Shown: positions 35,656-44,420 of the stretch, one piece after another
Layout: each line of letters begins with the position of its first letter
Numbering within the stretch: the first letter of the stretch is position 1
Assembly (NCBI GenBank): GCA_903877645.1
Contig: CAIRES010000026.1
Coordinates: 1 to 64,000, forward strand
Source of the DNA: an uncultured Bacteroidota bacterium
GTDB taxonomy: Bacteria > Bacteroidota > Bacteroidia > Chitinophagales > Chitinophagaceae
Direction of reading: 5' to 3'
DNA length: 64,000 nucleotides
The notes under the pieces: generated by a model
Database searches by the model: none
Seen by the model: the letters and a program-made list of their open reading frames with translations, nothing else
What the model was told of the DNA's origin: nothing
Program-made: the position numbers and the translations under genes

Positions 35656-38600
35656 ATGGAGCGTTTTTTTATTACTATATATAATTACTTCGAGAAGCAC
35701 CGTGCCCGTATGTGGGTAGCGGCCATATGCTCGTTCCTTGTATTAGGCCTGCTGGCTTCGCGCATAAAAATAGAGGAAGACATTACCCGCATATTGCCGC
35801 ACGAGAAGAACCTCGATAAGATGCAGCAGGTATTTGAGGATTCCCGCTTTGCAGATCAGCTTACTATTACCATTTCGCTAAAAGACAGCAATGCGGTTAC
35901 TAACCCCGATACACTCACAGCCTATGCCGATGCCCTGACAGATGCCCTGACGGCTAACCTATCCCCCTACATAGAAAGCATACAAGGTAAGATAGAAGAC
36001 AGCGCCGCCATGAACCTGATGCAGGGCATACAGGACGATCTGCCAGCGTTCCTATCCCCTACTGACTACGATTCCATAAACGCGCTCACCACGCCGACGC
36101 AGGTGCAGAAACAGGTAGCGTATGACTATAACACACTGATATCGCCGGCAGGCATGGTACTGAAAAAGACCATAGCCGGTGACCCCAGCGGCATATCATG
36201 GATAGCCATAAAGAAGCTACAACAGCAAAAGAAGAATTTTGAGCTATACGACAATTATATCATCACGCAGGACCACAAGCACGTGATGATCTTTATCTCA
36301 CCGGCCAACCCTCCAAATGCAGTAAGTAAGAACAAAGTGCTGCTGAAAGCGCTGGATCATTTGCTGGATAGCCTGCAAGGGCAACACCCTACTGTAGATG
36401 CCTCTTACTTTGGAGCGGCAGCTGTGTATGCAGGCAATCAATCGCAACTGGTTACCGACACTGTACTCACGCAGGGTGTTACCATATTGCTGCTTATACT
36501 GTTCATCGGCCTGTACTTCCGCAAGAAACGCGCACCCGTGGTTATTATGCTGCCCGTGGTGTTTGGCGGGCTGTTCGCGCTGGCATTGGTGTACATCATC
36601 AAGGGACAGATATCTATGGTAGCGCTGGGCGCGGGCTCTATAATATTGGGCATAGCGGTCAATTATTCCATGCACGTCTTCAACCACTACAAGCACATAC
36701 CCGATATGCGCGAGGTGATAAAAGATGTGGCATCGCCTATGACCATAGGCAGCTTCACTACCATAGGCGGCTTCCTGTGCCTCATGCTGCTGCCATCGCC
36801 GCTGCTCAATGATATGGGCCTGTTTGCCGCCCTCAGCCTCATAGGCGCTACGCTATGTTCTCTTATATTCTTGCCGCACTGGATAGCCGACCGCAAGCGG
36901 GAAGAAATGATAGATGCCGATCCGAGCCACCATCATGGCTGGCTCGATAAGCTGTCAGAATTTCATCCCGAGCGCAATAAATACCTGGTAGGCGGCATCT
37001 TCCTGCTCACTATATTGTTCTTGTTCACAGCACGCAATGTATCTTTTGAGAGCGACATGATGCGCATGAACTATACCTCGCCCAAGCTACAGGAATCGGA
37101 GCGCAAGATGAATACAGCGATCTCTTATACCGCACAGATGCTCTATTTATCGGCTGAAGGAAAAACGCTGGAGGAAGCATTAGAAAACAGGGAACGAATA
37201 GTGCCCATACTAAAACGACTGCAACATAGCGGAGCCATTAAAGAGCTTACCGGCATAGGCGACCTGCTCCCATCTGCCAAAGAGCAGCAGGCGCGTATAG
37301 ATAACTGGAACAATTACTGGACAACCGAGAAGAAACAACAATTGCTATCGGCAATACGCCATGATGGCGAGGCTTATCATTTCAAAGCCAATGCCACAGA
37401 CCGGTTTGAGCAACTGCTGAATAAGAAATTCTCCACTACCCCGCCGCAAAACCTGGATGTGATGCACACCAGTATGCTGCGCAACTTTGTGTCAGACAAG
37501 CATGGCCGGGTCTCGGTGATCACAATACTGAAAGCAGACCCTTCACAAAAGCCGGCAATAGCCAAAGCCCTGAAAGACCAGCCCGGCATAGTGCTGCTGG
37601 ACAGGCAGTATGTGACCAACAGCCTGGTAGCCGAGATCAATAATGAATTCAACAACATAGCATGGATGACCTCGCTGCTGGTATTCATTGCCTTGTTATT
37701 GTCTTATGGCCGCATAGAGCTTACCCTCATCACCTTCATCCCAATGCTGGTAAGCTGGGTATGGATACTGGGCATCATGGGCATACTAGGCATCAAGTTC
37801 AATATCGTGAACATCATCCTGTCTACCTTCATCTTCGGCCTGGGAGATGATTACAGCATCTTTATAATGGACGGCCTGTTGCAGCAATACAAGACCAATA
37901 AGAAGCACCTGTCATCCTTCAAGTCTTCTATATTCCTGTCTGCTATCACCACAGTATTGGGATTGGGTATACTCATATTTGCCAAACATCCGTCGTTAAG
38001 ATCTATTGCAATTATCTCCATAGTGGGCATCGGCTGTGTGGTGCTTACCTCCCAGGTACTGATACCGTTCCTGTTCAACTGGCTCATCACTAACAGGGTG
38101 AAGAAAGGCCGTGCGCCATGGACGCTTACGGGCTGGGCTAAGTCGGTATTCTCGTTCACTTACTTTGCCGTGGGATGCTACATTATGACTTTTGCAGGCT
38201 TCCTGCTCATTAAGGTAAATCCATTTAATAAAACAAAAGGCAAGTACCTGTACCACCGTATGCTGTCGGCCTATACATGGTCGGTATTATACATAATGGG
38301 TAACGTAAAAAAGACATTCCTCAATCCCGATAATGAACAACTGGACCGCCCTGCATTACTCATCAGCAACCATCAATCGTTCCTGGATATATTAGTAACC
38401 ACCGCCCTCAATCCGAAGATCATATTGCTCACCAATCAGTGGGTGTGGCGCTCGCCGGTCTTTGGCAGTGTAGTGCGGTTGGCCGATTATTACCCTGTGG
38501 CCGATGGCGTGGAAGACAGCATAGACCGGCTAAAAGAGAAAGTGCTGCAAGGATACTCCATAGCTGTGTACCCTGAAGGCACCCGCTCGCCGCAGGCGGA

Positions 38601-39519
38601 TATAAAGCGCTTTCATAAGGGCGCATTTTATATAGCCGAGAAACTGGGACTGGATGTGCTGCCTGTAGTGATACACGGCACGGCATACACAATGACCAAG
38701 GGCGACTTTCTGCTGAAAGATGGCGAGATAACCGTAAAGTACCTGCCCCGCATCAGGCAGGGAGATATGAGCTGGGGTAAGGGCTATGTGGAACGTGCAA
38801 AGAACATAGCCAGGCACTTCAGGCAGGAATACGAAACCATAAGAGCCGGGATAGAAACTCCTAAATACTTTGGCGAACTGCTGTATTACAACTACCTGTA
38901 CAAAGGCCCGGTGCTGGAGTGGTACCTGCGCGTAAAAATAAGGATGGAAAAATATTATGCACCCTTCAACGAACTGGTGCCTGCCAATGGCCGCATTCTG
39001 GATATTGGTTGCGGCTATGGATTTATGAGCTATATGCTGCACTTCCTCAGCAGGGAACGTGAGGTAACCGGCATAGACCATGATGAGGAAAAAATAGCAA
39101 CTGCTAATCACGCCTATCTGAAAACGGACAAACTTCATTTCATTTATGGTGATGCTGCCACCCATGACTTTGGGGTATATGACACTTTCATCATCAGCGA
39201 CGTATTACACTACCTGCAACCCGGTGAGCAGGAAGCATTGCTCAAAAAATGTATCGGTAACCTCGCTCCTGGTGGCTCCATAATTGTGCGCGATGGCGAT
39301 GCCGACCTTACCCAACGCCAGAAGGGCACAGCGCTTACTGAGTTCTTCTCTACAAAAGCAATAGGCTTTAATAAAACATCGGGGCTGCCGCTATCGTTTA
39401 TTTCCTCTACACAGATGCGCGCTATAGCCGCCAGGTACGGGGCCGTGGTGGAGCAGATAGACAATACCAAATACACCTCCAATGTGATCTTCATCATCAA
39501 AAAGCCGGCCCATGAATGA
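35656..39519 (+). CDS. Trifunctional MMPL exporter - PlsC acyltransferase - SAM methyltransferase
   Basis: The protein has 1287 residues in three parts. Residues 1 to about 860 form an RND/MMPL-type exporter with two repeats of six membrane helices, each preceded by a periplasmic domain (LGAGSIILGIAVNYSMHVFNHY and FGLGDDYSIFIMDGLL are the helix-4 motifs). Residues about 880-1085 form a PlsC-like 1-acylglycerol-phosphate acyltransferase (catalytic NHQSFLD with His906, and YPEGTRSP near 973). Residues about 1100-1280 form a class I methyltransferase (ILDIGCGYG near 1115). All active motifs are intact. Such fusions typify flexirubin/aryl-polyene clusters in Bacteroidota; export plus esterification and methylation of the product is inferred. 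It overlaps the next gene by 8 bp. Confidence 0.9.
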   Translation: MERFFITIYNYFEKHRARMWVAAICSFLVLGLLASRIKIEEDITRILPHEKNLDKMQQVFEDSRFADQLTITISLKDSNAVTNPDTLTAYADALTDALTANLSPYIESIQGKIEDSAAMNLMQGIQDDLPAFLSPTDYDSINALTTPTQVQKQVAYDYNTLISPAGMVLKKTIAGDPSGISWIAIKKLQQQKKNFELYDNYIITQDHKHVMIFISPANPPNAVSKNKVLLKALDHLLDSLQGQHPTVDASYFGAAAVYAGNQSQLVTDTVLTQGVTILLLILFIGLYFRKKRAPVVIMLPVVFGGLFALALVYIIKGQISMVALGAGSIILGIAVNYSMHVFNHYKHIPDMREVIKDVASPMTIGSFTTIGGFLCLMLLPSPLLNDMGLFAALSLIGATLCSLIFLPHWIADRKREEMIDADPSHHHGWLDKLSEFHPERNKYLVGGIFLLTILFLFTARNVSFESDMMRMNYTSPKLQESERKMNTAISYTAQMLYLSAEGKTLEEALENRERIVPILKRLQHSGAIKELTGIGDLLPSAKEQQARIDNWNNYWTTEKKQQLLSAIRHDGEAYHFKANATDRFEQLLNKKFSTTPPQNLDVMHTSMLRNFVSDKHGRVSVITILKADPSQKPAIAKALKDQPGIVLLDRQYVTNSLVAEINNEFNNIAWMTSLLVFIALLLSYGRIELTLITFIPMLVSWVWILGIMGILGIKFNIVNIILSTFIFGLGDDYSIFIMDGLLQQYKTNKKHLSSFKSSIFLSAITTVLGLGILIFAKHPSLRSIAIISIVGIGCVVLTSQVLIPFLFNWLITNRVKKGRAPWTLTGWAKSVFSFTYFAVGCYIMTFAGFLLIKVNPFNKTKGKYLYHRMLSAYTWSVLYIMGNVKKTFLNPDNEQLDRPALLISNHQSFLDILVTTALNPKIILLTNQWVWRSPVFGSVVRLADYYPVADGVEDSIDRLKEKVLQGYSIAVYPEGTRSPQADIKRFHKGAFYIAEKLGLDVLPVVIHGTAYTMTKGDFLLKDGEITVKYLPRIRQGDMSWGKGYVERAKNIARHFRQEYETIRAGIETPKYFGELLYYNYLYKGPVLEWYLRVKIRMEKYYAPFNELVPANGRILDIGCGYGFMSYMLHFLSREREVTGIDHDEEKIATANHAYLKTDKLHFIYGDAATHDFGVYDTFIISDVLHYLQPGEQEALLKKCIGNLAPGGSIIVRDGDADLTQRQKGTALTEFFSTKAIGFNKTSGLPLSFISSTQMRAIAARYGAVVEQIDNTKYTSNVIFIIKKPAHE

Positions 39520-41038
39520 CTACGACGTAGTGATCATAGGTAGCGGACTGGGTGGCCTTGTCTGCGGAGCTATACTGGGCATGAATGGCTATAAAGTATG
39601 TATACTGGAGAAGAACCGCCAGCCGGGTGGTTGCCTGCAAACATATGCCCGCGACAAAACCATTATAGACACGGGTGTACACTACATAGGTGCATTGGGC
39701 GAAGGACAGGTACTCAACAAGATATTCAGTTACCTGGGCATTATGGACGACCTCAAGCTAAAGCAAATGGATAGGGACTGCTTTGATGCTATTTGTTTTG
39801 CAGGGGATAACAAAGAATACAGTCTGGCTCAGGGTTATGGTAACTTCAAAGCGCAACTGCTAAAAGATTTTCCCGGAGAAGAAACGGGTATAGACAAGTA
39901 CTGCACTACGATAAAAGACATATGCAGTCGTTTTCCGCTCTACAACCTCCGCAACGGCACGTATGAAGAGAAGGAAAGTGTATTGGGTATGGATGCCGCA
40001 ACCTTCATCGCATCTGTAACTGAAGACAAAAAACTACAGCAGGTGCTGGCAGGCAATAACCTGCTGTACGCCGGTGTGGCCGACCAAACACCGCTATACA
40101 TACACGCCCTCATCACCAACAGCTTTATAGAAAGCGCGTGGAAGTGCGTGGATGGCGGCTCACAGATAGCAAGACTTTTAGTAAAGCGCATAACCGAGCA
40201 TGGTGGCATTTTGCGCCGCAACACAAAGGTTACCGCCATCGGCACTGACGATATGCATGCCACGCACGTGGTATTGGAGAACGGCGAAACAATAGCAGCC
40301 ACACACTTCATATCTAACCTGCACCCGGCACAAACGGTGGCGCTGACGGAAAGCCCGCTGCTGCGGCAGGTGTACCGCAAGCGCATGGCTGGCGCGGAGA
40401 ATACCGTCAGCACTTTTTTGATGAACATAGTGATGAAGAAAGATACTTTCCCCTATCTCAATCACAATGTTTATTATCACGAACACACTAACGCATGGGA
40501 AGGTGTGGACTATACAGATGATAACTGGCCGCTTACCTATGCGCTCTTTGCAAATGCACACTCTAAGAGCGATGAATATACCGACAGCCTGACAATAATG
40601 ACCTATATGCGCTATGAGGATGTGGCCAGATGGGAAGACACCTTCAACACAGACACCCAAAGCAACGAGCGGTGCGAGGATTACCAAACTTACAAACAAC
40701 AAAAAGCCGAACGCCTGCTCGATGTGGTGGAAAAGAAATTCCCAAACATCCGGGAGTGCATACAATCTTATTATGTGGCTACTCCCCTCACCTACCGCGA
40801 CTACCAGGGCACCACAGATGGCAGTATGTATGGCATAGCCAAAGACTACCGCAATACATTCAGGTCGTTCATAGCCACGCGCACCAGAATACCTAATCTA
40901 TACCTTGCCGGGCAAAATTTGAACCTGCATGGCATCCTTGGCGTTACCATCAGCAGCCTCACCACCTGCGGCGAGCTGATAGATATAAATATGTTGTTAG
41001 AAAAAATAAATAATACACATGACAAAAAAACAACTTAA
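39512..41038 (+). CDS. FAD-dependent oxidoreductase, phytoene desaturase (CrtI)-like
   Basis: The protein has 508 residues with an N-terminal dinucleotide-binding motif (VVIIGSGLGGLVCGAILGMNG, with the glutamate of ILEKNRQPGG at the end of the second strand), and a C-terminal LYLAGQNLNLHGILG flavin-binding block, as in CrtI/CrtO-type desaturases and retinol saturases. In flexirubin-type clusters this enzyme is thought to introduce or isomerise double bonds of the polyene. The last residues (NNTHDKKTT) are encoded by DNA that also forms the start of the GxxExxY gene, so the original C-terminus may have been altered. Confidence 0.85.
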   Translation: MNDYDVVIIGSGLGGLVCGAILGMNGYKVCILEKNRQPGGCLQTYARDKTIIDTGVHYIGALGEGQVLNKIFSYLGIMDDLKLKQMDRDCFDAICFAGDNKEYSLAQGYGNFKAQLLKDFPGEETGIDKYCTTIKDICSRFPLYNLRNGTYEEKESVLGMDAATFIASVTEDKKLQQVLAGNNLLYAGVADQTPLYIHALITNSFIESAWKCVDGGSQIARLLVKRITEHGGILRRNTKVTAIGTDDMHATHVVLENGETIAATHFISNLHPAQTVALTESPLLRQVYRKRMAGAENTVSTFLMNIVMKKDTFPYLNHNVYYHEHTNAWEGVDYTDDNWPLTYALFANAHSKSDEYTDSLTIMTYMRYEDVARWEDTFNTDTQSNERCEDYQTYKQQKAERLLDVVEKKFPNIRECIQSYYVATPLTYRDYQGTTDGSMYGIAKDYRNTFRSFIATRTRIPNLYLAGQNLNLHGILGVTISSLTTCGELIDINMLLEKINNTHDKKTT

Positions 41039-41429
41039 TGAGCTAACCTACACAATAATCGGCGCTGCAATCGAAGTACATAAAGCATTAGGTCAAGGTC
41101 TATTGGAAAGTGTCTATCATAAATGCTTAAAACATGAACTAGAATTGAGAGGGCTTAGATTCAGTTCAGAATTAATCGTGCCTTTACGATATAAAGACAT
41201 CAATATAGATACTGAACTTCGTTGCGATCTCCTTGTAGAAAACTGCATTGTTTTAGAACTCAAATCTGTTGCTGAAATACTGCCGATACACGAAGCACAA
41301 ACACTAACGTACATGAAATTACTTGATATCCCGAAGGGAATACTGTTTAATTTCAATTGCGTTAATCTCTTTAAAGAAGGGCAACAGACGTTTGTAAATG
41401 AACTATTCAGAAATCTCCCTGACCAATAA
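41019..41429 (+). CDS. GxxExxY family protein (PD-(D/E)xK nuclease-like)
   Basis: The protein has 136 residues. The family signature GxxExxY is present as GLLESVY. A PD-(D/E)xK nuclease-like core follows: Asp in RCDLLVENC, then Glu-x-Lys in VLELKSV. The C-terminal YMKLLDIPKGILFNFN is also typical. The family is very common in Bacteroidota, often in many copies per genome, and its biological role is not known to me. It overlaps the oxidoreductase by 20 bp, is AT-richer than the operon and is followed by an inverted-repeat element, so it looks like a later insertion. Confidence 0.88.
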   Translation: MTKKQLNELTYTIIGAAIEVHKALGQGLLESVYHKCLKHELELRGLRFSSELIVPLRYKDINIDTELRCDLLVENCIVLELKSVAEILPIHEAQTLTYMKLLDIPKGILFNFNCVNLFKEGQQTFVNELFRNLPDQ

Positions 41430-41451
41430 CATTCGCTCTGCGCGAGAATGG

Positions 41452-41642
41452 CCACCACATAGGCACATAGCGCACATAGACGCGATGTAAAACCGATATT
41501 ATTACAATAGAACGAGGGTGTTAACACATAGATGAATGCAAGCACAAAAAAGAAGAAAATAACCGACTATGTAACCTAAACACGCTCTATAAAACAACAT
41601 AGATCACAACACACCTATGTGTTCTATGTGCCTATGTGGTGG
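41452..41642. repeat. 191-bp inverted-repeat element (MITE-like) behind the GxxExxY gene
   Basis: CCACCACATAGGCACATAG (41452-41470) and CTATGTGCCTATGTGGTGG (41624-41642) are perfect 19-bp inverted ends. The similarity continues weakly outward (a GCGCGAG word on both sides, at 41440-41446 and 41649-41655). The inside repeats CACATAG words (for example ACACCTATGTG) and has no gene. Size and structure fit a miniature inverted-repeat element or a long RNA hairpin. Confidence 0.7.
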
Positions 41643-41693
41643 AAACTGCTCGCGCTGATCAATTATCACAATGTTTAGTATTTTAGCATCGCA

Positions 41694-42029
41694 ATGACAC
41701 GAACACCATTTACACACGAAGACGCAGAAGAGATGCGTGAAGACTTTGAAGACCTCATAGATACCGATGTCAAAATTGGCAGCTATGGTATCCTCCCTAT
41801 AGATGATGTATTAGTATGCCCCTTTGACGAAGCCGATAAAAAAGCATTTGCCGACCAATACCACGCCATTAAGAATGCAAAGGCCGCATTAGCTGCTTAT
41901 ACCGGCAGCGACTACGACGTAATACTCTATGCACCGAATCCGGATGACGCAAGCAGCTATACACTGGTAGATATCCGCACATTCATTGAGGAAACAGGGG
42001 TGAGCTACAACTTCCCCGATGAGTATTAA
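41694..42029 (+). CDS. Small acidic protein of unknown function
   Basis: The protein has 111 residues, strongly acidic (EDAEEMREDFEDLIDTDVKIG), with no signal peptide or membrane segment. Alternating strands (VKIGSYGILPIDDVLVCPFDE and YDVILYAPNPDD) suggest a small alpha/beta fold. ATG 41694. It sits between the inverted-repeat element and the C45 gene and has no obvious link to the operon. No family recognised. Confidence 0.6.
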   Translation: MTRTPFTHEDAEEMREDFEDLIDTDVKIGSYGILPIDDVLVCPFDEADKKAFADQYHAIKNAKAALAAYTGSDYDVILYAPNPDDASSYTLVDIRTFIEETGVSYNFPDEY

Positions 42030-42064
42030 CGCCTTTATAGCAAAATAAAACGCAGGTATTAGCT

Positions 42065-42072
42065 TATCTTTG
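42065..42072 (+). promoter_or_regulatory. -7 box TATCTTTG for the C45 gene
   Basis: TATCTTTG lies 31 nt before the GTG start at 42104, so this gene may be transcribed separately from the interrupted operon. Confidence 0.45.
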
Positions 42073-42103
42073 CAGCCGTTTTAAGCGGTATAAACAATTT
42101 TCA

Positions 42104-43792
42104 GTGGAGCAGAAAAGACCTTGGTGGCGTAGGCTGTTGCGTGGTATATTTGTCAGCATATTCGTACTCGTATTGCTGATCGGAGTGCTGTCGGTATACG
42201 TGATCAGTGTATCACACATCAACCCACCGAAGATAGCCGACACCCATGCCCTGCAACTGGAACGCACGCAGATAGATACCAACTGCTACACCATAGGCAA
42301 CAACTGGTTCCGCAAAAGCAAGTCCGGCCTGTATGAGTTGTATGTAGAGGGCGCACCTTTCGAGCGGGGTGTTATCTACGGTAAGCTCACTACCGAGCTG
42401 GTTAAAAAGCAAGAGGACATTTTCACCGGGCAGTTTCAGAAGCTGATACCTTCCAATATTTACCTCCACTTTCTTAAATACTTCATTGGCTGGTTCAATC
42501 GCAACCTGGGCGATAGCGTACCCGAAGAATACAAAGAAGAGATCTACGGCGTATCCTTCTCGGCATCAGACGACTATGGCTACATAGGCACCAAGTTCGA
42601 GCGCATTATGAACTATCATGCGGCGCACGATATAGGCCATGCCCTGCAAAGCATGGCGCTGGTCGGCTGTACCTCCTTCGCTACGTGGGATGGCAAGTCG
42701 GCAGACAGCTCGCTGATCGTAGGCCGCAACTTCGATTTTTATGTAGGTGATAAATTTGCCGAAGACAAGATAGTGGCATTCTACCATCCCAAGGATGGCT
42801 ACCGTTTCATGATGGTCACCTGGGCGGGCTTCACGGGCGTAGTATCGGGCATGAACGAGAACGGACTCACTGTTACCATCAATGCAGATAAGACCAGCAT
42901 CCCATCAGGCGCAGCCACACCCGTATCGCTTGTAGCACGGGAGATACTGCAATACGCTAAGAATATAAACGAGGCTTATACTATCGCCAAAAAAAGGAAG
43001 ATGTTTGTATCTGAGTCCTTTCTCATCGGCTCGGCTGCAGACAACAAAGCGGTCATCGTTCAAAAGACCCCCGACAGCATTGACGTATACGATGCCGGTG
43101 CCGACTTCATCACTTGCACCAATCACTTTCAGGGCAACAACCTCGGCAAGCTGAAATCTAACGAAGAGCAGAAAGCACAAAGCGCATCAACATACCGCTA
43201 CCAAAGGCTGAATGAACTGCTTGCAGAAAAAGGCCCTAACACACCACAGAAAACCGTAGATATCCTCCGCGACCGAATGGGCATCAACAATGCCGATATA
43301 GGTATTGGCAATGAGAAGGCCATCAACCAGATGATAGCGCACCACTCTATTGTGTTCGAGCCAAAGAAGCGGTTGGTATGGGTATCCACACAGCCATGGC
43401 AACTGGGACAGTTTGTGTGCTACGACCTCAACAAGATATTCGCCATGCACGGCCTGCAACACAACACAGAGGTTTGCGACAGCGCACTCAACATCGCGCC
43501 AGACCCCTTCTTACAAACCACACAGTTCAAAGACTTTGTCCAATTCCGCAAAATGAAGCAGAAAATGCAGGACGGCGGCACAGTAGACCTGCAACAATTC
43601 ATAGCCGACAACCCCAACTTCTACCACACCTACGTCATAGCCGGCGACCACGAATTCAAGGCAGGTAACTACGCTCAGGCAAAGCAATACTATCAAACAG
43701 CGCTAACCAAAGTAATAGCCACTAAGCAGGAGGAAAACAAGATCAATAAAATGATCGGCAAATGTGACAAGAAGCTGGCCGTAAAACCCTGA
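42104..43792 (+). CDS. C45-family autoproteolytic acyltransferase/hydrolase
   Basis: The protein has 562 residues. The N-terminus has a basic stretch (RPWWRRLLR) and one membrane helix (IFVSIFVLVLLIGVLSVYVI), so it is anchored with the enzyme in the periplasm. The Ntn-hydrolase nucleophile is Cys189 in LVGCTSFATWD, exposed after self-cleavage in this family; GRNFDFYVGD and MNENGLTVTINA are further conserved blocks. The last 60 residues have a TPR-like repeat (AGNYAQAKQYYQTALTK). Homologues accompany flexirubin-type clusters and may act on amide or ester bonds of the product (inference). GTG 42104 is the start. It converges on the next gene with 1 bp between stops. Confidence 0.82.
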   Translation: MEQKRPWWRRLLRGIFVSIFVLVLLIGVLSVYVISVSHINPPKIADTHALQLERTQIDTNCYTIGNNWFRKSKSGLYELYVEGAPFERGVIYGKLTTELVKKQEDIFTGQFQKLIPSNIYLHFLKYFIGWFNRNLGDSVPEEYKEEIYGVSFSASDDYGYIGTKFERIMNYHAAHDIGHALQSMALVGCTSFATWDGKSADSSLIVGRNFDFYVGDKFAEDKIVAFYHPKDGYRFMMVTWAGFTGVVSGMNENGLTVTINADKTSIPSGAATPVSLVAREILQYAKNINEAYTIAKKRKMFVSESFLIGSAADNKAVIVQKTPDSIDVYDAGADFITCTNHFQGNNLGKLKSNEEQKAQSASTYRYQRLNELLAEKGPNTPQKTVDILRDRMGINNADIGIGNEKAINQMIAHHSIVFEPKKRLVWVSTQPWQLGQFVCYDLNKIFAMHGLQHNTEVCDSALNIAPDPFLQTTQFKDFVQFRKMKQKMQDGGTVDLQQFIADNPNFYHTYVIAGDHEFKAGNYAQAKQYYQTALTKVIATKQEENKINKMIGKCDKKLAVKP

Positions 43793-43793
43793 T

Positions 43794-44411
43794 TTATTTG
43801 GAGTGCCTCTTTTTATAGTTCGCTTTCACCAATTCCAGGTGGGCAATAAAATGCGACGCATCCTGATCGTAAGAATAGCCTTTATCCACAAGTTTCTTTC
43901 CATCCTCGTCCACATAAAAATAGTACGGCTGCGAATTGGATGAAAATTTCGACTCCTGTAGGTCCTGGTTTCTGTCTGCCAGTGTCTTTACCTGCCTGTT
44001 CAATGCCTTGGAAAAATACTGCTGGCTTGGCGGTAACTCAATTTTATTCAGGTCTTCATAAAGTGAAACAACGATGAAGTCCTCCCTCAATCGCTTTGCC
44101 ACCTCCGGGTTCGTCCAAACGAGCTTTTCCATCTTCCGGCAATTCACACAGTTCACCCCGGTAAAATCCAGCATGACAGGCTTCTTCAATTGCTTTGCGG
44201 CATCCAGCGCTTCATCATAGTCGTAGTAAACATTGAGGCCTATCTCATCAATGGCCATTGGCTTATATAGCCGCATGCGCTCCACATATCTTACCGGTTG
44301 TATTAACAGGTCCTTTGTTCGCCTGCGCCTGCCGCTTTGGCCCTGTGCGGCGGTATCACTCACTATCAAACCCAGCAGGCACAATACCAATATGGATCTG
44401 AAGTGGCGCAT
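43794..44411 (-). CDS. Exported thioredoxin-like protein, paralogue of the DsbD C-terminal domain
   Basis: The protein has 205 residues, with a signal peptide ending TAAQ (about residue 22). A thioredoxin fold carries the active site VNCVNCRKME (Cys-Val-Asn-Cys). The text from VYYDYDEALDAAKQLKKPVMLDFTG onward runs parallel to the end of the DsbD-like protein encoded just upstream (TYFDYDEAVAASKKLKKPIMLDFTG), and both end with a similar HLxxVKANYKxxHS tail. It arose by duplication of that domain. It probably accepts electrons in the periplasm and reduces particular partners. It follows dsbD by 9 bp in the same operon. Confidence 0.85.
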   Translation of the reverse strand: MRHFRSILVLCLLGLIVSDTAAQGQSGRRRRTKDLLIQPVRYVERMRLYKPMAIDEIGLNVYYDYDEALDAAKQLKKPVMLDFTGVNCVNCRKMEKLVWTNPEVAKRLREDFIVVSLYEDLNKIELPPSQQYFSKALNRQVKTLADRNQDLQESKFSSNSQPYYFYVDEDGKKLVDKGYSYDQDASHFIAHLELVKANYKKRHSK

Positions 44412-44420
44412 AGGTAAATA

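Noticed and set aside
38530-39165. Minus-strand frame of 211 codons opposite the MMPL fusion
   Set aside because: The plus-strand acyltransferase and methyltransferase motifs are continuous here.
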